Shown: positions 33,593 to 45,094, counted from the first letter of the stretch. The stretch is DNA of 64,000 nucleotides from Bombyx mori (GCF_030269925.1 NC_085118.1:16365001-16429000); one strand, 5' to 3'. The notes: generated by a model from the letters alone, not told the origin. Made by a program: numbers and translations.

Positions 33593-34013
33593 GTAAATAA
33601 TAACTCGAAAAGCCTTGGCTTGTATAAGCTTCTTGTAGGTATACCTATATATGCATGTATATAAATAAAACTACGTTTTTTTTTCAAAAGCCAGACTTTG
33701 TTAGCAAAACACAAATTGACTTGGTTTCAATGTAGTTTCGATCGCATTGTGGAACAAACGAGCCGCGAATCGAGGGCGGAACTTTCTTAAAGTTTTGTTT
33801 AGCAGAAGAAACTTCCGCCCGGGACGAGCTTTTTATGGAATGTTAAAGAAAAATACACGTGAATCGAATTTTATTTGTGCAACGTGAAAATGGAAAACTG
33901 CGCGCCTTCGTTATATTGAAATATTTGGAAAAGCCTTTGCGTCATCAATTTGCTTTCCATCCTAAAGAAAATCATTTTGATGATATTTTACGTGTATGCT
34001 TGAATAGATACCT

Positions 34014-34257
34014 GTTTTTTTTATTGCTTAGATGGGTGGACGAGTTCACAGCCCACCTGGTGTTAAGTGGTTACTGGAGCCCATAGACATCTATGACGTA
34101 AATGCGCCACCCACCTTGAGACATAAGTTCAAAGGTCTCAAGTATAGTTACAACGGCTGCCCCGCCCTTCGAACCGAAACGCATTAATGCTTCACGGCAG
34201 AAATAGGCGGGGTGGTAGTACCTACCCGTGCGGACTCACAAGAGGTCATACCACCAG
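34014..34257 (-). mobile_element. SINE-A, headless copy
   Basis: TTTTTTTATTGCTTAGATGG at the left, AGAGGTCATACCACCAGTGA at the right. Confidence 0.9.
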
Positions 34258-34499
34258 TGAGCCTTTTCGTTCAGATTAGGACGACTTTCAATCTTCCTAG
34301 TAGTATTATGACATGTTGCTCGCATTTTTAATTTCTTAGGGGTCACGCTATTTGGGCTTTTTACTCAATATGTCTTACAGCTTGTAGTATGTTTTGGCAG
34401 TTGAAAAATTGCTTTTCATATTTAATTCAAAATAGCCACTGAACAAAGCAATAATACTCCTAATTATTTCATGACTTCCACTTTACAACTTCGTGTCTA

Positions 34500-34590
34500 A
34501 AGGGTGATTGAGATGCCTACGAGATTTGTTTACCTCTTAATACCAGGTGGTCCGTAAACTCGTTCGTCCATGGTAATAACCTTAGATCAC
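34500..34590 (+). mobile_element. Decayed SINE-A tail
   Basis: CTCTTAATACCAGGTGGTCC and GTAAACTCGTTCGTCCATGG follow the SINE-A tail order with many changes. Confidence 0.5.
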
Positions 34591-34619
34591 TAGACGGGCC
34601 TCAATACGCGTGGTATGTG

Positions 34620-35300
34620 CGAAATCTATGGGCCACGTAACTATTGCATTCGAAAAATCCAATTAAAACACGTTTTTCAAATGAAATAAAACCTAGGCAG
34701 CTTGAAAAATATCGTTGGAAACTTCGAGAGCTTTTGATAACGATCAATCAAGTACTTGTTCACGGAACTTTTTTCACTTATATTCTATGCTCGACTGACT
34801 TTTTTAAATGTAATATTTTTTTTATATTTATCGGGTCAGACAAACGCTGTTTTGCAATTTTAAAAAAAACAACTTTAATTTATCGTAGCATCATCTCCTG
34901 GATTCATTTGTATATCGAAAGTATCCAAAACCCTATTTAAATATCGAGAAAAAAATAAAGAAGTCGGTCAAGCAGCTACGGAAAAATTAATAACAGCTGT
35001 AGACATGTACAGAAAAGACATATGTACACTACATATGAAGATAAGAATATTCAAAAGATCAATTACTTATAATGATGGCCCGTTGAATAGTTTCAAGCGG
35101 AGTAGAATAATGTGTGGATTAGGAAGCCATTCTTATAGGTTCGAAAAGGTTGGATAAGCGTTTTTTATATTTCAATTACGACTTCCAACTTTCGTCGCAA
35201 GGTAATAGACAAAAGACTCATAGATTTAGATTTGCTCATCCCATTTCTCATGGTCAGGAATGACAGGATGGAACTTGGCACCAAACGGGTAATATTCTAA
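34620..35300. other. Unannotated stretch
   Basis: A 98-codon frame at 34.64-34.94 kb is AT-biased, without motif. Nothing supported. Confidence 0.4.
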
Positions 35301-35419
35301 TAGCAAAGGCATTAAAAAGCCATAAAAAACTTAATGTCGGTAAAGAGAAATACGCAACATCTATGTGCTTTACATATTAACAAAATACAATGAAATATTA
35401 ACATAATAAGTAATAAAAC

Positions 35420-36070
35420 AATAATAATTGTCCCTAAACACCTCCACCACAGCTTGAAGTTAATTAATCTGAAACCCAACACTTTCATGCAACTACAAAA
35501 AGCTGCTATATTAAATACCTGTAGAACTAACTGTTCGCAAGTTTTTAGAAATAAAACAAAACTCAACTAACGGACATTAAAACTATTTATTCCTTATTAT
35601 TTACTTGGCTAAGGCCCGTAAATAATAAATACGTACCGGCGTCTGCTGAGAAAAAATTGGAAAAGAAAAAAAAATATTGAAAAAAAAAATATTACATTGT
35701 CCCAATAATAATCTCAGCCACTGGAGTTGTCCCAAACCACATCCACAACAGCTTAAAGCTTCTAGATTGAAAAGATAACATATTTATTTCACTACAAAAG
35801 ACATACATGCAGAATAGTAAGAAAGGAAAGTTACATGGGCGACGGTAACTACTAACCATCAGGTATGCTCGTCTGCCTACAAGGGCAATAAAAAAATAAC
35901 AAAAAATAAAAAAGTTCCTGCAGCTTGAAGAAAACCAAACTTACTACACGTAATAAAAACTAGCATATTAACTCATAGCTGTATATTACTTATACTGTAT
36001 ATTGCTTAGCCAAAGGCCCGTATATACAGTTATATCGGCTCTGTCGACAGACTAAACTGAGAAAAGGGTA
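35420..36070. repeat. Diverged tandem duplication, about 300-bp unit
   Basis: CCTCCACCACAGCTTGAAG (about 35441) recurs as CATCCACAACAGCTTAAAG (about 35740), and GGCTAAGGCCCGTA (about 35607) as TAGCCAAAGGCCCGTA (about 36004). The first spacing is about 300 bp and the second about 398 bp. The difference is close to the size of the LINE-B tail fragment at 35826-35897 plus flank, which sits in the second unit. Confidence 0.6.
35826..35897 (+). mobile_element. Short LINE-B tail
   Basis: CATGGGCGACGGTAACTACT, then CTCGTCTGCCTACAAGGGC and AATAAAAAAAT. It lacks the GGTAGGCAGCGG start. Confidence 0.75.
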
Positions 36071-36394
36071 ACCTATTCATAGGTTATTGTTATGTTCACA
36101 TAATAATAACAAAATAATAAATATTAACATATTAATATATAATAGCATATTATATTATCCCCTTTACATATTAAGGAACATAGCCATGAGACTGCGAATT
36201 AATTGTAAACGATGGGTATACGATTAAGTCGAGGCAGTGCACGGTAATCTGGACGTCCGAAGCAATTAACAGATGACGACGCAAGGCGACGCCGAGGCGC
36301 CATAAACGGCCGTCGCTGTCGTAAAGAAAGGCGGCGCCTTCGCACTGTTTGCCGTGACCGATCTGTGGTCTTCCTGTGACACACATACCAATAC

Positions 36395-36470
36395 CTACAC
36401 ACTTTCTGCATTATAGCCATGACATACCCACACCTACAATACACACTTTCTCCAATATAGCCATGAACTA
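36395..36470. repeat. Short tandem duplication (about 46 bp)
   Basis: CACACTTTCTGCATTATAGC and CACACTTTCTCCAATATAGC, each followed by CATGA, about 46 bp apart. CATAGCCATGA also occurs at about 36179. Confidence 0.65.
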
Positions 36471-36786
36471 CGCGCCCTGAACTGAAAATGATAATAGCGT
36501 CGTATTCTTCTATATCTATATAATGTATTTATTTATTTAAATCAAAATACAGTTTAGCTTTGTAAAACTATAGCAATTGAGTTGCTCTTATAAAGAGAAA
36601 CAACATTTAAAGCTATTGCTTCAACATTATTTTTATATCTTTTTATATTTTAATATTGCAAAAATGCTCCTTATATGTCTAATGTTCTAATGTTTCAATA
36701 ATCGAAATTCTATTTATGTCATTTATAGAAGAATGATATAAATAACATATTAACCTCTTTAAAGGATTAATCGTATAGAGGTTACA

Positions 36787-37040
36787 TCTATATATATAAA
36801 AATGAATTGCTGTTCGTTAGTCTCGCTAAAACTCGAGAACGGCTGGACCGATTTGGCTAATTTTGGTCTTAAATTATTTGTGGAAGTCCAGAGAAGGTTT
36901 AAAAGGTAGATAAATATGAAAATGCTCGGAATTAAATAAAAATAACATTTTTGTTTTTCCTTTGATGTGTCCCCCGTCGGACAGATTCCTTTTGTTTGTT
37001 TTATCGATTGAGGTACTACGAAGTCTGCCGGATCAGCTAG
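36787..37040 (+). mobile_element. Non-autonomous Helitron, intact ends
   Basis: Starts TCTATATATATAAAAATGAA after A (36786) and ends CTGCCGGATCAGCTAG before T (37041). 254 bp, same family as the minus-strand copies at 10.4 and 24.0 kb. Non-coding. Confidence 0.9.
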
Positions 37041-38393
37041 TAATCAATGAAAAGCCACATTTATAAAAAACGGTTTTGGCCTACTGGTACCGTAACTTTG
37101 AAGAACGCAATGAAATAAAGTAAAAGCACTTTATTTTCGGGGTATATGTTTCGTAAATATGCCGTGAATATAGAAACCGTGAATATGGAATGGTAATTTA
37201 CATATATGAGAGCAGATACGTTCCTAGACCATATCATTTAACAGCATAGTTTAAGCATAGTTGTAATAAAGTCTATTTTACGTTTTTATTAGTCCATTTG
37301 AAAACGCGTTTACAAAATATATTCGGTTGGATACCTACATATTGGAATACTTTTTATCAATGTGTATGTACCGATGAACGCGAATGAAGGAACCCCGAAT
37401 AAGAAGCTTTTAAGTACCTTTTTTTAATTGTATACAAATTATATCACAAAATCTCGTAAAAAAAAAAATAAAAAAAAACTTTTAATCAACACAGGAGAAA
37501 ATTGAAATTAGCGCTTTCAACTTTTCCTATTGATAGATAAATATAGCTAAGTTGTTTCGATTTAGTGAGGTAGTTATTTATCAGAAAATATGTATTATTT
37601 ATACTTATTTTACATCGCTTATGCATAATCGGTCAATAAGATTTTATTCAGTCTTATTTTTAGGGCTTAAAATTTTATTAACCACTTTCATTAAGTTGGC
37701 ATATTTGTCCCACTTTTTATAGTGTCTCGAAAGAAAAATATTATGTTGCATTTTTATTTCAATTTACGGCTTCATACCTGAACGCTAATGCAACTGCACT
37801 TGACGTTTATAATACAATAAAACCAATTTTGATGAGAAAATTGTCCTAGGTTGCGACTATCGGTAAATCGACCCTTAGAGTCCGTATTCATTTACCCATC
37901 AAAAAATCTATAGATCTATTACCTAAGGCTTTAATACTTCAACATATGTGCATGCACTTAGGTCACTTAGTTCCAATTAAGTTATCAAACTTAATTATCT
38001 GCGACTCGCCTGTGTCAAAGCGCTTAAGCCACGATAGAGGGTAGGTACAGAACTCTTGAAAGTTTCGATAGGTATTTGCGGTGCTTACTCTGTAATATAT
38101 ATAAGTTCCAGTAAGTTCAATAAGGTAAAAATAAGTATACTAAGAAAATTCAAAAATAGAATTTAATGAAATCCGGCTATTTTGAGAGATGTCGGCACTA
38201 AGCACAACCGGTCAGGAGATATGAGACTGGGTACGGGTATTACAATTTTTCTCATAAGTAGACACACGAGTGCTCACGGCTCGGAGCCTGATAATAATTT
38301 ACCAAATGCTTAAATGATTTTTCTATTAAAGTTACGAAAAAAGAGTCATGAATTAACACGTATCAACTAAATTTTTTACCAGATTATTATTAA
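37041..38393. other. Unannotated AT-rich stretch
   Basis: No repeated module or plausible coding region was seen over about 1.35 kb, one of the longest stretches here free of SINE-A. Confidence 0.4.
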
Positions 38394-38726
38394 CTAGCGA
38401 CCCGCCCTCGCTTCGCTTCGGAAACATTAAATTTTATTATTGAATAGTTGAGTTCCGCGATATTACCCGTGGCTATTGTCGTATCGCGGGTGACGCCACG
38501 GGGCGAAGCTAGTCAAAAAAAGTAGCCTAAGTTACTCCTTATATCATTAACTACTTGTCAGACTACTTGTCAGTGAAAGTCCCGTCAAAATCGGTCCAGC
38601 CGTTCCAGAGATTAGCCGGAACAAACAGACAGACAGAAAAAAATTGTATGTCTTCATATGCGTGTAGTAAAAGGCGATTATTTCAATACTACAAACAGAC
38701 ACTCCAATTTTATTTATATGTATAGA
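38394..38726 (-). mobile_element. Non-autonomous Helitron, intact ends
   Basis: Left border A|CTAG (reverse complement of CTAG|T), right border TATAGA|T (reverse complement of A|TCTATA). 333 bp, inverted relative of 25702-26038. Confidence 0.9.
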
Positions 38727-39061
38727 TAACAAACTGCCCCAAATATGTCAACTCTTTGTCAATAAATTACTGCATATAGCAATAAGGCGATCACATAGTT
38801 TTACAGAGCATTAAACACAAAACACAGACATACCTATATACATGTATACATATAAAAACAGCGTGATATTCTCTAGCGAAATTCCTTTGACACATGCTCG
38901 TTCTAAGTTCCCCAAGTTGAATCCAAGTTGCACTTCAGTTTATTGAGCATTCGAACTACAGATGGAATTCTCGAACTCGGAACTTTCGATTTGAAGTTGG
39001 CCGTCTGTAATATACAGCGTGAAGTGAAGCGCAAAAATCCAGTTATGTTTTTTAAGACAAC

Positions 39062-39242
39062 TTTTTTTTTATTGCTTAGATGGTTGAACGAGCTCACAAC
39101 CCACCTGATGTTAAGTGGTTGCTGGAGCCCATAGACATCTACAACGAAATGCGCCACTCACCTTGAGATATAAGTTCTAAGGTCTCTGTATTGTTACAAC
39201 GGCTACCTCACCCTTCAAACCGAAACGCATTAACACCAGTAA
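39062..39242 (-). mobile_element. SINE-A with internal deletion
   Basis: Tail TTTTTTTTATTGCTTAGATG at the left, then body to AACCGAAACGCATTA, joined directly to ACACCAGTAAA. About 70 nt of body are missing. Confidence 0.85.
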
Positions 39243-39360
39243 AATGATCATTAAGGAATATTTCATGAAAATTTCAAACCTCTGAAGCTTAATACGAGAG
39301 AATCAGTAGCTCTCATGAAAATCTCTGATGTTGTAACTAAGGTGTTTCGAAATAAAAATC

Positions 39361-39478
39361 ACCTCTACATCCTAGAACCACTGCGATCATCCACAATCTG
39401 TTTCCGGAGTGTCTCCTTTTTTTTTTTTTTTACTGAGCACTGTGATTTTTTTTTATCAAAAGAGGTTTTAGGAGAGCC
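39361..39478 (+). pseudogene. Decayed LINE-B coding fragment with poly-T expansions
   Basis: CTAGAACCACTGCGATCATC matches the LINE-B coding end. After a T-run, TGAGCACTGTGA, a second T-run and AAAAGAGGTTTTAGGAGAGC align with its last segment. Confidence 0.55.
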
Positions 39479-39914
39479 CTTCATGTTAGACAATGGCTTA
39501 TTTATCGCCTAGGCTTACTGATGACCTTGATCGGTGTCTTCTCAATATAATGAAGGCTATAAGAGAATTAAAACAGTCCAAAAAAACAACAAATATCCTA
39601 TTTATACTCAGCATTTTCTATAAATAGCTGTTCTGCTATTGAAATATATGAACAAATTGATCCATTTCCTTTAGCCGATAAAAAACGTAGATAGGCAAAC
39701 ACATTTTCAGAATACATTACGTCGATATTACGAACGGTCAGGGTCTGCCGTGTAGGCTGTTTTATCTAGGTCTAGCCCAAACACGCAAGACCTAGACGCT
39801 ATTTCTCAGGCGAAACGGCAACGGAGCGAAGTAAATTCAGTTTTAGAATGAGCCTCGGTTTTATTATGTGTATTTTTATATAGAAGCTTTTGAATTATGG
39901 AGCTATTGTTTTAA

Positions 39915-40190
39915 ATTTTTATTGCATTTATGGATAAACGAGCTTTTAGTATACCTAATACTAAGCGGAGTCCGTTCATAGCTTAACTTCAATGCGACTC
40001 TTGAAGGAAGGGTGTGTTATAAACCCGCATTGGTAGGTACATCTATGCTTAGTGTTTCTGTCACAAAGCATGCGTTCTAGTTTGAAGGGTAGAGCAGCCA
40101 ATATGCAATACAACTGAGGCTTAAGCTTTGCCTCTCAAGTGTACTGACAGCATCCACGTTATAATCTCTCCAGTAATTACTTTATACTAA
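39915..40190. mobile_element. Two decayed SINE-A pieces in opposite orientation
   Basis: 39915-39985 (ATTGCATTTATGGATAAACG) resembles a minus-strand tail. 40000-40190 (ATTGGTAGGTACATCTATGC; TTTGAAGGGTAGAGCAGCC) resembles a plus-strand body. Both are highly diverged. Confidence 0.45.
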
Positions 40191-40761
40191 TCTCTTTCAT
40201 AATTTTTCTGTGCGAAATCTGTAACAGAATACTTTTATTGATGCGAAATATATGTATGTGTCTGTTTATTATCTTTTACAGATAATCATGTTTTATTGGG
40301 CAATAAATAATGCTCTACTCTACTCTACTATACTAAGAGGGCTGTGAAGTTATGTCATTATATTTAGTACAATAAATATATTTCCATATTATCCGTTCAT
40401 CAATAACGGTTTTCCAAATAAATTTCAAACAAATGTAGAGCCGTGATATCCCAATCTGATCTAGTATAGTAGAGCAAGCTGAATAAGTTAACATTAAGTT
40501 AAAAATTAAAATTAGCTGTAGTTGTTTTCTCGAAAAATCCATGTAAACTATTTTACATGCAATATATTTGGTAAGTTTTGGCAAGGCCTACCTAAATCTG
40601 TACGTATTAGCCTCCATATAAAACTCTTCCGGCAGTTTCTTGGCAACAACATTTTATTTATGATAGATAAAACTTGTAGAGATTTTAACGGAATAACCAC
40701 GTTAAATTTGGCATGACAAATATCGCTGTTCGGCCGCTTTGTCATATCAGCTGCAAAGTAA

Positions 40762-40772
40762 TGCATCAAGGA
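40762..40772. repeat. Target-site duplication, left copy, of the 4.3-kb LINE
   Basis: TGCATCAAGGA, identical to 45095-45105. It brackets the LINE exactly: the sequence to its right is the minus-strand 3' end of the element. Confidence 0.8.
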
Positions 40773-41045
40773 CAACAAGACAAGACAAGAAGGGTCGTCG
40801 TACCCCCTTTCGGGGGCACGGAACGGGCCTCGGGGCAAACCCCACTGCCCGGAACGAAGCTCCCTGCCACACAGGGCAGGGGTGAAGTGTTGCAAGACGG
40901 GATTAGGGGGGCTGTTCGTATGCGCGTTCGGCGCACTCCACATCGACAAAAATATATACATAAACATAATACGATGGGCTTGGTTCTGTTGGGCGGAGTG
41001 ATGCCCGCGGAGGAGTCACCCCGGCGCCGGCTGCTGTCCTCTGCT

Positions 41046-41048
<3 letters not shown>

Positions 41049-41108
<60 letters not shown>
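41049..41108 (-). repeat. 60-nt A-tract (T on plus strand) inside the LINE
   Basis: Sixty uninterrupted T on the plus strand. On the LINE strand it is an A-tract directly after GTTAGATAATAAGG, where a poly(A) tail would be expected, yet about 275 nt more follow before the duplicated target. The exact length may be affected by assembly. Confidence 0.9.
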
Positions 41109-41285
41109 CCTTATTATCTAACTACAACTAACTACTAACTAAACTAAACTAACTAAACTACTATATACAACAGGGACAACAGTCAGCAGCTACGAGGGGC
41201 CCGCCACCGGCCCCATGCCGCGGCCCCGCCTCTACAAATCAGAGGGGGAGCCGCGACACTAGTTTGGCGCTCACCCGCTAAGGGC

Positions 41286-41394
41286 TCCCCAGAAGGGGAA
41301 GACCGTCGCGGGGAGGGACCGATATAATCACTCCCCATAAGGGGGAGTGGTCCACCCTCGGGGGTGGAAAATGGGTCCCCATAGGGGGGCACCC
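41286..41394 (-). other. Row of hairpins in the LINE 3' UTR
   Basis: Four consecutive inverted repeats: 41286-41299 (5-bp stem, AGAA loop), 41329-41349 (8-bp stem CACTCCCC/GGGGAGTG), 41351-41368 (7-bp stem TCCACCC/GGGTGGA, TCGG loop) and 41373-41394 (GGGT/ACCC with inner CCCC/GGGG). They lie between the ORF2 stop and the A-tract. Confidence 0.75.
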
Positions 41395-41485
41395 CAACGA
41401 TGTGGGGGGAAATGACGAGTGTGGACAGCTCAGTCCCATGGGGGCACTCATTATGAGCACTCCCATATCACTCCGATTAAGCCGA

Positions 41486-44211
41486 CTATCTTACCATAGC
41501 CGGGGGTTCCAGTAGCTCCCTTGGTAGCGCCAGACCATCAGGTGGTCTAGCGTGCAAGGGAGCTAAATTGTGGAGATGCTCGTGGGGTCCACCGTCAGCC
41601 CGCTCGTAAAGATTACGAGCTAACCTCCGGATGAACTCCTCGAGCGACTCCACATCCAGATCCCGGGCGATTACGGCATTACTGACGTAACGCCCTGCTC
41701 CGACTATCGTGCGAAGAGCCAGATTCTGCTGGGCCTGTAACTTCACCCGCGTGACCTGCGGGATGAGGTGATACCAGGCCGCAGCTGCGTACGTGATACG
41801 GGAACGGACATACGTCTTATAAATGCCGAGCTTAGTCCTGACCGGCAACCTGGAGGCCAACACCGGCCGGAGGAGGAATCTCGCGTAGCGAGCCGCCGCC
41901 AACGCCGACATGGCGTGGGCGGTCATCCTCAAACTCCGGTCGATATCGACCCCCAAGTACCGGACGCTGGATCTAAACTCGACATTAGCGCCACGGAGAC
42001 TGAGCTGTCCCGGGACGACTCTTGTGCGGACCGGACCGAAGAGGATAGCCGCGGTCTTCCCCACGTTGACCGCGACCCTCCATCGGTCCAGCCACTGGGG
42101 CAGAAGTCCAATAACCTCTGCATCCTCGAAATGGCCGCAGAGGGGAAGTTGGATGACGCGAAGTAGGCGCTGTCGTCGGCAAACAGCGCCAACTTCACGT
42201 CGGCTTCCCACGCTTCGAGGTTGCCCTCGAGCGTGGGAATGTCGTTGGTGTAGAGAGCGTAGAGGAATGGTGCCAGGACGCTCCCCTGCGGAACTCCGGC
42301 CGTGACTGGGCGCACCGACGACTTGGCGCCCTCGACCGCGACAAGGAAGGATCTTCCCTCCAGGTACGACCCCAGCAGTCGCACGTAGGCGTGCTGGAGG
42401 TCCGTGTTCTGCAACAGCTTGTGGATCAGTCCCGCATGCCAGACACGGTCGAAGGCCTTCTCGATGTCGAGAAAGACTGCGGCCGTGTACTGGCGCGCGT
42501 TGGTCCGATCCGCCAAGTGATGCATGACGCGGACCAATTGCAGCGTTGTCGAGTGACCGCTACGAAACCCGAATTGCTCGGGTCTGAGAAGGATGTGCGG
42601 CGACATCCTTCTCAGCAGCAGCCGCTCGAACAACTTGCCCACGTGCGACAGCAGCGTGATCGGACGGTAACTGGAGGGATTTCTCCTGTCCTTGCCGGGT
42701 TTGGGCAAGGCGATAACCTTGCCCAATTTCCAAATTCCCGGGAAGTGTCCTGTGGACAGAATGGAGTTGAACAGCCGTGTCATATATGACACGACCGTTT
42801 CAGGGAAGTGGAAAAAAGCGAGGGAGGGAATACCGTCCTCGCCCGGCGCCTTGCGCCTCTTCATCCGCTTGATGATGAGGCGCAATTCGCTGGGAGTGAT
42901 GAGATCACCATCTCCCAACGGTGGCACCGGGGAGGAGAGTAGGCTTGCTACGCTCTCTTCCACCGATTGGTGGAATGCGGCCTCTGAGGGTGCAGAGTCA
43001 TTAGGAGCGAACTGCCGCTCCAGCATTTCGGCCAGGACATCGGCGCGGGCCTGAGCCGAGAAGCATCGGTTGCCCCTCTCGTCCACGAGTGGACAAGTCG
43101 GGGCAGGCCGATTTGAGAGCTGGCGACAAAGCCGGTGGAGGGATACTGAGGAGGGGTCCTCGCGGGCCTCCTCGATCCTCTCCTGCCAGGCATAGCCCCG
43201 GAAGGTGCTAATCTTTGTCGCCAGCTCCGCTTCCAGTTCATTAAGCTCGCGCTTTATCCTGGGACAACGAGTTGTCGCCCAGAGCCTCCTCAAGCCCCTC
43301 TTCCGGCGAATAATCGCCTTCAGATGGGCCGGGAGTATACCTCTGGGCCCGCCGCTGGGCACAAGAGTCGTCGCCTGGTCGATCGCTCCCCTGATGGAGT
43401 CAACAAGGCGGGTTGCCGCATCGTCGACCCCATCAGGGGTGTTGGGGTCCTGAATCACGGGAAGGTCGACTAGTCGTCTCTTAAAGAGCTCCCAGTCGAC
43501 CTTCGGTCGTAGGGGCGAGGTCGCAACCCGGGTGAGCCCCATTCCCAGTGTCACCAGGATAGGGAGATGTGGGGTACCCAGGTCGTACAGTGCCTCGATC
43601 GTTACGGGGCACCGTAGCCCCTTGTGCACACACACGTCCAGCACATCGGGCTGATAGCGCGCGGCGGTCGGGATGTGTGTGGGTTCGTCGGGGCCGACCA
43701 CGGAGTAGTCGCCCCTATCGGCATCTTCTAACAGCCGCCTGCCCACTGCTGAGTTAAGTCGGGAGCCCCACGCGACGTGCTTCGCGTTGAGGTCCCCGAC
43801 CAGCAGAGCTGGGCGGCTGTCGTGATTCAGGGCCCGTCTTATGTCCTCAGGGTGAAATTCAGGCCCCGGGGGTCTATACGCGGCATAAATCCGCATATCT
43901 CCCCCCGAGGTGTGTACCCTCACACCGACCGACCTTGTCGATGTGAAGGACAGCAAATCCAACTGATCATGTACCACGTCCCGCCTGACGAGGGCCGCAG
44001 TGCCCCTGAACGGCCGCCCGGCAGGGGTAAGCTCGTCACGTCGGTACATGAAGTAGTTTGGAATCCTGAACGCATCCTGAGGACGTAGCTTGGTCTCGCC
44101 CAGGAGCACAACCTCTGGGTTGTACTCCTGGGCGAGGACAAGCAGGTCGTTCTTTCGGGACTTTATCCCGTCGGGGTTCCAATAAATGATGCGCAGCTCC
44201 TGGCTAGCCAT
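41486..44211 (-). pseudogene. LINE ORF2: AP endonuclease / reverse transcriptase, one frameshift
   Basis: Nicks target DNA and primes reverse transcription of the element RNA from the nick. Start chosen at ATG 44211 (MASQELRIIYWNPDG), which overlaps the ORF1 stop; an in-frame ATG lies at 44223. Endonuclease, about residues 1-225: WNPDGIK, GETK, YRPPG and LLVGDLNAKHVAWG are present. The usual SDH motif reads TPH (DLGTPHLPI), so the catalytic Asp is missing. Reverse transcriptase, about 480-730: VIALPKPGKDRRNPSSYRPI, motif A FLDIEKAFDRVW, motif B AGVPQGSVLAPFLY, motif C FADD (residues 681-684 of the longer frame). After LLD (codon at 42106-42108) a one-base deletion shifts the frame. The thumb and C-terminal region continue in the next frame (LLPQWLDRWRVAVNVGKTAA) to the stop at 41486. 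About 907 codons in all, a normal length for the clade. Numerous frames on the plus strand are shadows. Confidence 0.92.
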
Positions 44212-45094
44212 TGAACTGCGCAATCATTCGGTAGAACCCCGACAGGAGCGCCCCGAAGGGACTGGCTCCCGAGGCGATCTCACGGATTACTCCGGAGATC
44301 ACCTCGGATAATTTCTCCCACAGAGCGAGCAGCCATGCAGCAAAGCCGGCAGGCTGGGAGGCCTGTCGACCGCTGCGGCGCTCGCGCTGGGGGCGGGGGG
44401 GAAGGGGGGGCTGGCTATTTAATTTGTTATTGATATTGCCTTCGCCCGGAAGGGCTGAAGGCAATGGTTGACTTGATGTCGGTTGGGCAGTAAGGGAGGC
44501 CTCGGAGACCTCCATGGTTTCAGTGTTGGTTGGTTGGGGTTCTGGCACTATAGGCTCAGATATACCCCTTAATCTTTCTCTTTCCTCCCTTTTTTTTAGC
44601 TTCCTTTTTATCTTCTTCCTTTTATTCTTCTCCCTTTTGGTGGACGTAGGGCCGCTAGTCGGGCGTGGTTGAGGTAATGAACTACCAGCAGTGGTACGAC
44701 CACGGGGAGCAGGAGTAGGTTTGGATTTATTTGACTGCCGTGGTGGGTTGGCCTGAGCCATCAGCGTAGACGCCGATGGCAGTGCCTCCACCACCACAGC
44801 AGACGGAGCGGAGTGGGAAGGGGGAGGGGGCTGGGAAGTTTTCCCTTTCCCCTTCCCCTTCCCTTTTGCTACAGGTACTGAAGCCGGAAGAGCTGTACTC
44901 CCGGCTCGAGGCGCCTGTGGAGCAGGAGGAGGGACGGTTACTCCCATCATCCTGGCCCGTTTGCGGAAGACCGCACACCGTCTGTCGACGGCGGCGTGGT
45001 CCTTCCCGCAGTTGGCACAGGAGAACGGGCCGTCCCTCGGCCTCGGGCAGTCCGCTACGATGTGCTCCCCGGCACACCTTACGCAACGGACCGC
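44204..45094 (-). pseudogene. LINE ORF1: gag-like RNA-binding protein, 5'-truncated
   Basis: This family coats the element RNA. About 297 codons remain, and the open frame runs another 31 codons into host DNA, giving a false start at 45187. Two zinc knuckles: CVRCAGEHIVADC (C-X2-C-X3-H-X4-C) and CANCGKDHAAVDRRC (C-X2-C-X3-H-X6-C), the arrangement seen in Jockey-type ORF1. Usually another knuckle and an RNA-binding region precede them; here they are lost. A proline/serine-rich linker and a very basic stretch (KREKNKRKKIKRKLKKREE) follow, then a hydrophobic amphipathic end (FAAWLLALWEKLSEVISGVI). The stop TAG lies inside ATGGCTAG, whose ATG starts ORF2, suggesting termination-reinitiation. Confidence 0.88.

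Larger units (their letters stand above)
40773..45094 (-). mobile_element. 5'-truncated Jockey-clade non-LTR retrotransposon (4.3 kb)
   Basis: In minus-strand order it holds: the end of ORF1 (gag-like, CCHC fingers); ORF2 (AP-type endonuclease plus reverse transcriptase), overlapping ORF1 by a few bases; a G-rich 3' UTR with hairpins; a 60-nt A-tract (T-run 41049-41108); and about 275 nt of GC-rich sequence ending in a (CTTGT)n-like run. An 11-bp duplication at both borders supports one insertion unit. Truncation lies just before the first zinc finger. The interior is much more GC-rich than its surroundings. Jockey clade is inferred from the CCHC spacing and the endonuclease/RT motif style. 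I did not assign a named family. Confidence 0.85.

Noticed and set aside
40713..41048. 111-codon plus-strand and 139-codon minus-strand frames as host genes
   Set aside because: They span the distal part of the LINE inside the duplicated target sites and match no recognisable protein.
41768..44088. Several 60-130-codon plus-strand frames in the GC-rich region
   Set aside because: They are antisense shadows of the LINE ORF2, caused by high GC and few stop codons.
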